In this document: in pieces, positions 17,367-24,763 of the stretch
How the letters are laid out: each line of letters begins with the position of its first letter
Position numbering within the stretch: position 1 is the stretch's first letter
Assembly: GCF_000375405.1 (NCBI RefSeq)
Contig: NZ_AQWS01000027.1
Span: 1-36,040 of the forward strand
Source of the DNA: Bacteroides propionicifaciens DSM 19291 = JCM 14649
GTDB taxonomy: Bacteria > Bacteroidota > Bacteroidia > Bacteroidales > Bacteroidaceae
Direction of reading: 5' to 3'
DNA length: 36,040 bases
Position numbers and translations under genes: made by a program
The notes under the pieces: generated by a model
Told to the model about the DNA's origin: nothing
Database searches by the model: none
Seen by the model: the letters and a program-made list of their open reading frames with translations, nothing else

Positions 17367-20300
17367 TTATTTCGATTCTTTCTTAGTGAATTTATCTTGA
17401 ATTACTTGGAATACGATGTAAAGTGTTGGAATAACAAGTATACCAATCATTGTACCCACAAACATACCACCTACTGCACTAATACCGATTGAACGGTTAC
17501 CAACAGCACCAACACCACTAGCAAACATCAAAGGCAATAGACCAATGATAAGAGCAAAAGATGTCATAAGAATTGGTCTTAGACGTGCAACAGCTCCGTT
17601 AACAGCAGCTTCCACAATAGTTTGGCCTTGTTCACGACGTTGTATTGCATATTCCACAATAAGAATAGCATTTTTAGCAAGTAGTCCGATAAGCATAATC
17701 ATCGATATCTGTACGTAGATATTATTTACAATACCCATATGTGTACCAAATATTTTCATGAAGATGAATACACCAGCTAAACCAATCGGTAACGATAATA
17801 ATACCGCTAATGGAATAATATAGCTTTCGTAAAGTGCTGCAAGAAGTAGGTAAACAAAGACAATACAGATTAAGAAAATCATACCAACCTGAGAGCTTTG
17901 TGAAGTCTCTTCTCTTGTCATACCCGAATATTCAAAACCATAACCCTGAGGTAATGTGGTTGCGCTAACTTGGTCAACAGCATTAATAACGTCACCAGTA
18001 CTATATCCACCCATACCGTTTGGAATGATGGTTACGTCCATAGACTGATACATATTAAAACGTGTCAGTGCTTGAGGTCCCATTACTGGTTTAACTGTGA
18101 TAAACTCTGTTAGAGGAGCCATTTCACCAGCTGCAGTTCTAATTTGGATATTCTCTAAATCTTCAAGTTGTCTACGACTCTCTGGTGGAGCTTGAAGCAT
18201 TACACGGAACTGCTTTCCATACAAGTTGAAGTCTGACACATACATACTACCAATATAGGCTTGCATAGTAGTCATGACATCTTGAAGGGTTAGTCCAGCT
18301 TCCTTGATTTTAGGAATATCTGCTGTAATTTCACGTTGAGGGAAATTTGGATTAAAGGTTGTCATAGCCATAAGAACCTCTGGACGTTGGTTCATACCTG
18401 CTAAGAAATTATTAACATGACCGTAGAACGCATCGATGTCTCCACCTGTCTTGTCTTGCATCTTCATTTCAACCCCAGAACTCATACCAAAACCTTGAAG
18501 CGTTGGCATACCAAAGAACATAAAGGTTGCATTTGATATCCCTTGAGTTTCCTTAGTAAGATAAGCTGCAATTTCGTTAGGACCGTTTTTACGTTCCTTC
18601 CAATCTTTAAGCTTGATAAATAGGGTAGCGTATGAACTTGCCATACCTCCCATACCACCAAGGAAGTTAATACCTACAATTTCGGTTACGTTCGCAATCT
18701 CTGGAACCTGACTTGTTATTTTAAGAACATCTGTTACTACAGAGTCTGTTCTTTCAAGTGAAGAACCTGGAGGAAGTGTAACGACACCCAACATCACACC
18801 ACCATCTTCCTGAGGTACGAAACCAGTAGGAGTGGTTTTCATCATAAAGAGTAATAGGCCCGAGAAGAATACAATAATCGCAACTGTAATCCAACGGTGT
18901 CCTTTTTTACCCAAGAATTGAAGTGATGATTTGTATTTTTGTGTTCCTGCTTCGAAGCCTGCATTAAAGAATACAAAGAAACGTTGAAGCAAGTTTTTCT
19001 TTTTCTCACCGTTTTTAGTGTCTGGTTTAAGGAAAATAGCACAAAGTGCAGGGCTCAGTGTCAATGCGTTTACTGCAGAAAGAGCAATCGCAATCGCAAG
19101 AGTTAAACCAAACTGACGGAAGAACACACCCGATGTACCACCAATGAAACTCACGGGGATAAATACAGATGACATAACCAATGTAATCGAAATAATCGCT
19201 GGAGTAATCTCTTTCATCGCAGCTACAGCGGCCTTTTTAGGATCAGTTTCACCAGCCTCCATATTGGCATGGACAGCCTCTACCACAATAATGGCATCAT
19301 CCACCACAATACCAATAGCAAGTACAAGAGCAAACAGAGTTAAAATATTAACCGAGAATCCAAGTACTTGTAGGAAGAAGAAGGTACCGATAATCGCAAC
19401 CGGAACTGCAATTGCAGGAATAAGAGTTGATTTCCAGTCTTGTAAGAATAGGAATACCACCAAGAACACTAAGATAAGTGCTTCTATAAGTGTACCGATA
19501 ACCTTATCTACCGAAGCATCAAGGAAGTCGTTCGCATTCATCAAGTATGTTACTTTTAAGCCTGGAGGGAAAGATGGTTCAGCCTCAGCAATTACATCCT
19601 CAATCTTTTTAATCAGCTCTTGAGCGTTAGACCCAGCAGTTTGATTAATTGAGATAAATACTGACTCATCACCGTCTGTTTTTGATACAATATTGTAGCT
19701 CAGTGAACCCAAGTCAACATCAGCAACGTCTTTAAGTTTCAATAGGTTTCCGTTTTGTGAACGGATAATGATGTTTTGAAACTCCTCAGGTGTTTCAAGA
19801 CGACCTGTATAACGTAGAGTATATTGATATGCTTGATCACTGTTTTGGCCTAGCTCACCAGGAGCAGCCTCAATATTTTGATCAGTTAATGCAGCAATAA
19901 CCTCATTAGGATTCATCTTATATGAAGCCATTACGTCAGGTTTCAACCATACACGCATAGAGTAAGTTCTAGCTCCCATAACAGAAGCATCACCCACACC
20001 GTAAACACGTTTAATTTGCGGGATTAAGTTAATATCCGCATAGTTTTGGATGAACTGACCGTCGAAGTCAGGGTTATCTGATGACAAAGAGATACCAAGA
20101 ATGGTACTACTTTGTTGTTTAGTAACTTTTACCCCAATCCTGTTTACCTCAGCAGGTAAAACTGGAGTAACTGTAGCTACTAAGTTTTGAACGTTTACCG
20201 CAGCAATATCTGGGTCAATACCTTTTGAAAAGTACACTTCAATACTTGCCATACCAGCATTTGATGCTGATGATGTCATGTAGGTCATTCCTTCTACACC

Positions 20301-20510
20301 GTTTACGGCTTCTTCGATAGGAATGATAACACTCTTCATAATTACCTCGGCATTAGCTCCTGGATACTGAGTCGAAATACGAACTGTAGGAGGTGCAATA
20401 TCAGGATACTGCTCTACGGGTAATGTGAAAAGTCCAATAACCCCCAGTAATACGATAAATACCGAAATTACCGTTGAGAGTACGGGTCTATCTATAAATG
20501 TTTTTAACAC
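17367..20510 (-). CDS. RND multidrug efflux pump subunit (AcrB/HAE1 type)
   Basis: A 1047-residue inner-membrane proton antiporter. The N-terminus M-L-K-T-F-I-D-R-P-V and periplasmic P-x-I-A-P-P are typical of HAE1 pumps. The proton-relay aspartates D404 and D405 lie in I-V-V-D-D-A-I. Twelve membrane helices can be placed in the usual two blocks (1 + 5, 1 + 5) around two large periplasmic loops. Substrates are likely amphiphilic compounds; specificity cannot be read. It follows the adaptor gene after 84 bases and precedes the outer-membrane factor gene, the usual order of such operons. No regulator is adjacent in the window. Confidence 0.95.
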   Translation of the reverse strand: MLKTFIDRPVLSTVISVFIVLLGVIGLFTLPVEQYPDIAPPTVRISTQYPGANAEVIMKSVIIPIEEAVNGVEGMTYMTSSASNAGMASIEVYFSKGIDPDIAAVNVQNLVATVTPVLPAEVNRIGVKVTKQQSSTILGISLSSDNPDFDGQFIQNYADINLIPQIKRVYGVGDASVMGARTYSMRVWLKPDVMASYKMNPNEVIAALTDQNIEAAPGELGQNSDQAYQYTLRYTGRLETPEEFQNIIIRSQNGNLLKLKDVADVDLGSLSYNIVSKTDGDESVFISINQTAGSNAQELIKKIEDVIAEAEPSFPPGLKVTYLMNANDFLDASVDKVIGTLIEALILVFLVVFLFLQDWKSTLIPAIAVPVAIIGTFFFLQVLGFSVNILTLFALVLAIGIVVDDAIIVVEAVHANMEAGETDPKKAAVAAMKEITPAIISITLVMSSVFIPVSFIGGTSGVFFRQFGLTLAIAIALSAVNALTLSPALCAIFLKPDTKNGEKKKNLLQRFFVFFNAGFEAGTQKYKSSLQFLGKKGHRWITVAIIVFFSGLLLFMMKTTPTGFVPQEDGGVMLGVVTLPPGSSLERTDSVVTDVLKITSQVPEIANVTEIVGINFLGGMGGMASSYATLFIKLKDWKERKNGPNEIAAYLTKETQGISNATFMFFGMPTLQGFGMSSGVEMKMQDKTGGDIDAFYGHVNNFLAGMNQRPEVLMAMTTFNPNFPQREITADIPKIKEAGLTLQDVMTTMQAYIGSMYVSDFNLYGKQFRVMLQAPPESRRQLEDLENIQIRTAAGEMAPLTEFITVKPVMGPQALTRFNMYQSMDVTIIPNGMGGYSTGDVINAVDQVSATTLPQGYGFEYSGMTREETSQSSQVGMIFLICIVFVYLLLAALYESYIIPLAVLLSLPIGLAGVFIFMKIFGTHMGIVNNIYVQISMIMLIGLLAKNAILIVEYAIQRREQGQTIVEAAVNGAVARLRPILMTSFALIIGLLPLMFASGVGAVGNRSIGISAVGGMFVGTMIGILVIPTLYIVFQVIQDKFTKKESK

Positions 20511-20594
20511 AATCTCTTAATTTTGATATTAATACTAAATGAATTTAGTTAATCTGCTTAGTGATTGCTCGCCTAGCAGAATGTTTGAAAAAGA

Positions 20595-21698
20595 TTACTC
20601 AACAGTAATTTTCTTACCGTGACGTAGTGTAATAATACCATCTGTTACAACAACGTCTTTCGCATTTAGACCAGAAGTAACAACGTAGTTTTGACCATCA
20701 GGTGTTGGAAGAACAGTAATAGCTTTAAGAATTACTGAATCACCCTGTACTTGATAAACTAAGTTTTTGTTTTGTTGCTCAAAAACTGCTTTTTGGGGAA
20801 CAAGTAATGCGTCGTTTATATAGTTCGGCAATGTTACTCTACCGCTCATACCACTTCTTAGAAGATGTTCTTTGTTAGGGAATTCAGCTCTAAAAGTCAC
20901 CGAACCTGTTGTTGCATTTACTGAACCAGTAATTGTTTCAACTCTACCTTTGTGAGGATATACTGATCCGTCAGCAAGAGTTAGTGTAAGTTCAGGGATA
21001 TTCTTAATTTTCTCGTTTTGGCTTGTGCCCTCTAGCTTATTTAACATAGCTGTAAACTCTTTCTCATTAAGAGAAAAATAGGCATAGATGTTTTCGATGT
21101 CAGCAATTGTAGTCAAAACATTCATTGAGTTTACTAAACTACCAAGACGGAAAGGGATAGAACCCACTAATCCATCAACAGGGCTAGTAACATCTGTCCA
21201 ACCTTGAGTTGCTTTTGCGTTTTTGTAAGCAGCTTCTGCTTGATTTAAACTAGCAATTGCTGTGTTGTAAGCATCTTGAGCTGTTGTTAGTTGTACTTCA
21301 CCCACAATGCCTTTTTGTGCTAGTGGAGTAATGCGATCCACATTTGTTTTGGCTGTGTTGACAGAAGCTTTAGCCATTTCGATAGCTGCTTTAGCACTTG
21401 TTAGAGCTTGTTCTGCTTGGGGTGAGTTAATTTTAAATAGCACTTTGCCTTTCTTAACCACATCACCTTCGTCAACATAGATAGCTTGAATAAATCCATC
21501 AATACGAGGACGAATTTCAATGTCTTGTTGCCCTTTTAGGCTAGCTGGATAGGTTGTAGATAGTTCAACATCTTGTGCAAAAATCTCAGTTACTGGGTAT
21601 TTTTGCAAACTTGTTGGTGCACCAGCGTTTTGCTTGTTTCCACAAGCTGAGAATAATATTAGAGTAGATACTCCGTATATTAAATTCGTCAGTTTCAT
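20595..21698 (-). CDS. RND efflux periplasmic adaptor (AcrA/MexA type) lipoprotein
   Basis: A 367-residue membrane-fusion protein with a lipobox F-S-A-C (Cys19). The first lipoyl half (I-E-I-R-P-R-I-D-G-F-I, with V-D-E-G-D-V-V-K-K-G) lies near residues 50-85, an Ala-rich alpha-hairpin follows (about 95-165), then the second lipoyl half (V-T-S-P-V-D-G-L-V-G near 173-182) and a beta-barrel. It joins the pump to the outer-membrane factor and is the first gene of the three-gene operon. No full TAnnTTTG promoter is visible in the 260 bases upstream. Confidence 0.93.
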   Translation of the reverse strand: MKLTNLIYGVSTLILFSACGNKQNAGAPTSLQKYPVTEIFAQDVELSTTYPASLKGQQDIEIRPRIDGFIQAIYVDEGDVVKKGKVLFKINSPQAEQALTSAKAAIEMAKASVNTAKTNVDRITPLAQKGIVGEVQLTTAQDAYNTAIASLNQAEAAYKNAKATQGWTDVTSPVDGLVGSIPFRLGSLVNSMNVLTTIADIENIYAYFSLNEKEFTAMLNKLEGTSQNEKIKNIPELTLTLADGSVYPHKGRVETITGSVNATTGSVTFRAEFPNKEHLLRSGMSGRVTLPNYINDALLVPQKAVFEQQNKNLVYQVQGDSVILKAITVLPTPDGQNYVVTSGLNAKDVVVTDGIITLRHGKKITVE

Positions 21699-21891
21699 AA
21701 TTTTTTGTTTAAATGGAAGATTATTATAATTGTTTTGAATTCTTATAAAATATATAAACTAGTAACGTGAATGAGATATTTTCTGTTCGCTGAAGTAATT
21801 AGTAAATAAATCATTAAGTTTTATTATCCCAATACAACTGTTTACATCAATGTTTATCGGCGCTCCTGAACGACTTCTTAGAAAGATTAAT

Positions 21892-21926
21892 AACGCTTGT
21901 ATCAATTAGAAAATCATACAAGCGTT
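21892..21926 (-). terminator. Hairpin after the pyrophosphatase gene, possible terminator
   Basis: An 11-bp perfect inverted repeat (21892-21902 with 21916-21926) with a 13-base loop lies about 35 bases past the stop of the pyrophosphatase gene. The following minus-strand tract is only weakly T-rich, so function as a terminator is uncertain. Confidence 0.4.
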
Positions 21927-21960
21927 TATATCTTAATTTGGTATAGCCAATAACTACTCT

Positions 21961-22575
21961 CTACTCATCACCAAATGTTTCTTCGTAATCTAGAGTTGAC
22001 CTTTGTATTACGTCATATGCTGTTTCTGCGTCATATACATCTGTTAGAATGCAGCGTGGTTCAGAGTCACCAGGTAGATCTTTATAAGTAGTAAAGTAGT
22101 GCTTCAAGCGGTCAATCACCATTGATGGAACATCTTTAATTGATCTGTAGTGTCCGTAAATCGCATCCCCTTCTAGAACAGCAATCAGTTTGTCGTCAGC
22201 TTTGTTCTGATCTAAAAGTCTGAATCCTCCAATAGGTCTTGCTCTAACTATAATATCACCATGTGTAATATCTTTCTCTGTGAGTACACAAATATCAACA
22301 GGGTCACCATCACCTTCTATATCTGTACGATTAAGTGAGATATTGGTTAATTCTGCAGTGTGTTTGCTACTATAGGTCTGAGGAAGGAAACCATAGAGTG
22401 CAGGAATAATATTAGAGTACTTCTGTGGACGATCAATCGTTAGGTAACCAGTCTCTTTATCCACTTCATATTTGACTGTGTCTGTAGGCACTATTTCAAT
22501 AAATGAACTAACAACGTAAGGGGAATCCTTACCTAATTTTATTCCGTGCCAAGGATGTGCTTTGTATTTTCTCAT
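21961..22575 (-). CDS. ppa: Soluble inorganic pyrophosphatase (family I)
   Basis: A 204-residue cytoplasmic enzyme hydrolysing pyrophosphate to phosphate. The metal-binding signature D-G-D-P-V-D is at residues 89-94 (D89, D91, D94). Y-G-F-L-P-Q-T-Y at 61-68 corresponds to the family Y-G-x-x-P-x-T segment, and A-R-P-I-G-G-F-R and D-x-K-L-I-A-V complete the usual order. Length is within the family range. It is a single gene with its own candidate promoter and stands between the efflux operon and a divergent YigZ gene. Confidence 0.93.
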   Translation of the reverse strand: MRKYKAHPWHGIKLGKDSPYVVSSFIEIVPTDTVKYEVDKETGYLTIDRPQKYSNIIPALYGFLPQTYSSKHTAELTNISLNRTDIEGDGDPVDICVLTEKDITHGDIIVRARPIGGFRLLDQNKADDKLIAVLEGDAIYGHYRSIKDVPSMVIDRLKHYFTTYKDLPGDSEPRCILTDVYDAETAYDVIQRSTLDYEETFGDE

Positions 22576-22607
22576 TAAACTGAAATTGTTTTCTTAGTTT
22601 ATTCGTG

Positions 22608-22615
22608 CAAATATA
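22608..22615 (-). promoter_or_regulatory. Candidate -7 element of the pyrophosphatase gene
   Basis: TATATTTG on the minus strand, 32 bases before the ATG, matches TAnnTTTG; a -33 TTTG is not visible at the usual distance. Confidence 0.5.
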
Positions 22616-22919
22616 ATAACATTTAAAGGAAGGTATCTTGATTTCGATAAATATAAAATACTTATTAACCTTTATAGCCCCCTTAAATTAGCGTTAGTTA
22701 ACACTTTTGAGTCTGTCCTTCATTTTTAGGTGCTTATACCTTGTTTATGAAGAGTCTAGCAGGTTCTGTTATTTTGCATATTTGTGTCAATATTATTCAT
22801 GTATTTGATGTCAAAGTTACTCTTTATTATTTGCTTTATCTTATCCATCGATAGGTGCTCGTGAGATGAATTCTTATTTTATTGATAAAGAGAACTCCCA
22901 AATGCTGCTCGAAATTATT
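22616..22919. other. Intergenic region between divergent genes
   Basis: About 300 bases between the pyrophosphatase and YigZ genes. Apart from the candidate promoter elements at each end I see no gene, RNA or clear repeat. Confidence 0.4.
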
Positions 22920-22927
22920 TATATTTG
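22920..22927 (+). promoter_or_regulatory. Candidate -7 element of the YigZ gene
   Basis: TATATTTG ends only 5 bases before the ATG at 22933. Since transcription in this promoter class begins a few bases past this element, the mRNA would be leaderless or nearly so. No -33 TTTG is visible. Confidence 0.45.
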
Positions 22928-22932
22928 CAGCT

Positions 22933-23559
22933 ATGATTGTGGAAGATGATATTTATAAGACAATAGAAGAAACTTACGAAGGTAGCTTTAGCGAAAAGCG
23001 AAGCAAATTTGTAAGCTTGGCTATTCCTGTAAATTCTGAAGAGGAAGTCAAGTCACATTTGGATGAATTACGGAAAATCTATTATGATGCTCGACATATT
23101 TGTTGGGCGTATCATATAGGAACCGATGAGGTTAAGTTTAGAGCTAACGACGATGGAGAACCTTCAGGGACAGCGGGGCGTCCAATTCTAGGGCAGATTC
23201 GTTCTTTCGAGCTTACAGATATATTGATTGCTGTAGTTCGCTATTTTGGAGGGATAAAACTAGGTACTGGAGGGCTGGTTGTAGCTTATAAAGCTGCTGC
23301 TGCTAATGCCTTAGAGCAAGCCGTAATTGTAGAGAAAACAATTAATGAAACTGTAAGCATTACTTTTGAGTATCCCTTTATGAATGAGGTCATGCGAATT
23401 GTCAAAGAAATGGAACCCACTATTCTTAGTCAGAACTTTGAAATGTCGTGTGCTATGACCCTTCAAATTCGTCGTTCACAAATTGAATTATTAAGAAATC
23501 GTTTGTCAAAGGTGCAGTCTCTACTTTTCGTAGATGAACACGATGACACTGAAATATAA
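22933..23559 (+). CDS. YigZ/IMPACT family protein
   Basis: A 208-residue protein. The N-terminal UPF0029 domain shows S-K-F-V-S near residue 22, A-R-H-I-C-W-A-Y near 54-61, D-D-G-E-P-S-G-T-A-G-R-P-I near 73-85, and V-V-R-Y-F-G-G-I-K-L-G-T-G-G-L-V near 100-115, all family hallmarks; a smaller C-terminal domain follows. The family is linked to translation control and nucleic-acid binding, but its bacterial role is not settled. An in-frame TTG at 22882 would add 17 residues absent from the family and lies upstream of the promoter element, so the ATG is preferred. The next gene starts 14 bases downstream. Confidence 0.9.
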   Translation: MIVEDDIYKTIEETYEGSFSEKRSKFVSLAIPVNSEEEVKSHLDELRKIYYDARHICWAYHIGTDEVKFRANDDGEPSGTAGRPILGQIRSFELTDILIAVVRYFGGIKLGTGGLVVAYKAAAANALEQAVIVEKTINETVSITFEYPFMNEVMRIVKEMEPTILSQNFEMSCAMTLQIRRSQIELLRNRLSKVQSLLFVDEHDDTEI

Positions 23560-23573
23560 ATACCAGAAGTTTT

Positions 23574-24662
23574 ATGGCATTTAGTGCAAGCAAAAAAGAG
23601 TGGAGTGAATTATATGTTTTCTTACGGTTATTGGCCGATGGAAAACTTTGTCAGGGTAATCACCGAGGAGAATTGAATGAACGTGCCTTTTGGCCCCTAG
23701 CTGTTATTGATAGAGAAGATCATGACGGTGTTCGTCGTTATTTTATCGAAGATGAAATGGTACGGGTTGAAGGTAAAGGCGATTACATTAAATTACATCG
23801 TGGTGCTTTAGCTGCTATGTCTGATAAGGTGTTAGACTTAATTCGTGCGAATTCTGAGGAGTTAATAGAGTGCCCCGCAGATATTGAGGCTTTTTTAAAC
23901 ACAGCTCAAATCTATCAATTAGAACCCGAAACAATGGATCGCACAGATCTTAAACTTGGTTTTTGGTCGGAACACAACATCCCTTCGGGTTTTATTATTC
24001 AATCCAAATTGGCTTCTATGCGTCCGATACTGGATGGAGGTAGAGCTGCCAACTTAAAATTTGAATTAACCGGGAACAAAAAGTTTGCTCAACCAGAGAT
24101 ATTGAATATCAATGCACTTGATTCTGCTGAAAGTGTTCGAGATAGAATTATGTTCATTGAAGAGTTGGGCGGTACTTTAAAGTATGCTGATGTTGCTGAT
24201 CGTGTCTTTAGATGCAATCTTAACATGATGGACCTTCACTTTGGTCGTATACTTGGCGAGATGGTGCGTACCTTTCATATGGAGGGTAAACCTCGTGTAT
24301 ATGAGGTAATGAACCTAATCAAAAAGAGCAACCCAGTGAAGGTAAAAGAAGATCTTATTCAGAAACATCATTTCTATGAATACAAGATGAAGCAGTTCTT
24401 AATGACCTTGGTTTGTGGTATGCGTCCAGCAAAGATATTCGACGGGCTTGACTCTTCTGTTCAAGGTATGTTGCTTGTTGGCGCTGATGGATCTATTTTG
24501 GGTTACCACAAAAGTGAAAGAAAAACGTTTGAAGATTTCTTATACCTAAATACTCGTTTCCTCAAGGGTCCCACCGAAAAGGATAAGTACGGTTACTTAG
24601 AGCGTGAAAATGGAGTTTACTATTTTAAACTCAATGCTAAGATTGGCTTGATTAAACGATAA
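23574..24662 (+). CDS. HpaII-family restriction endonuclease-like protein
   Basis: A 362-residue soluble protein. Three regions resemble HpaII-type type II endonucleases as I recall them: K-K-E-W-S-E-L-Y-V-F-L-R-L-L-A-D-G-K-L at residues 7-25, the G-F-I-I-Q-S-K-L segment followed by N-L-K-F-E-L near 138-164, and the C-terminal L-N-T-R-F-L near 325, ending V-Y-Y-F-K-L-N-A-K-I-G-L. HpaII cuts CCGG. The middle motif differs from what I remember of the family (A-S-M-R-P-I-L-D-G-G in place of a G-S-x-x-T-L-L-N-A-S-like stretch), so specificity or activity may have changed. No cytosine methyltransferase is in the window; the gene sits between a YigZ gene (14 bases upstream) and a terminator. Base composition does not stand out by eye. 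Confidence 0.72.
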   Translation: MAFSASKKEWSELYVFLRLLADGKLCQGNHRGELNERAFWPLAVIDREDHDGVRRYFIEDEMVRVEGKGDYIKLHRGALAAMSDKVLDLIRANSEELIECPADIEAFLNTAQIYQLEPETMDRTDLKLGFWSEHNIPSGFIIQSKLASMRPILDGGRAANLKFELTGNKKFAQPEILNINALDSAESVRDRIMFIEELGGTLKYADVADRVFRCNLNMMDLHFGRILGEMVRTFHMEGKPRVYEVMNLIKKSNPVKVKEDLIQKHHFYEYKMKQFLMTLVCGMRPAKIFDGLDSSVQGMLLVGADGSILGYHKSERKTFEDFLYLNTRFLKGPTEKDKYGYLERENGVYYFKLNAKIGLIKR

Positions 24663-24698
24663 CCTAATATAGGCTAGTCAAGAATATAAGTTAATATT

Positions 24699-24740
24699 AA
24701 ATATCCCCACTATAAGTTTGAATTATAGTGGGGATATTTT
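24699..24740. terminator. Bidirectional terminator
   Basis: A perfect 17-bp stem (24699-24715 with 24723-24739), seven-base loop, T-rich on the right and A-rich on the left. It lies between the convergent endonuclease-like and gcvP genes and can serve both. Confidence 0.88.
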
Positions 24741-24763
24741 TATAGTTTGCTATTAGCTAAATG

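Noticed and set aside
19144-19623. 159-codon frame antisense to the RND pump gene
   Set aside because: Ser/Thr/Ile-rich shadow of a strongly supported gene on the other strand; no promoter or recognisable motif.
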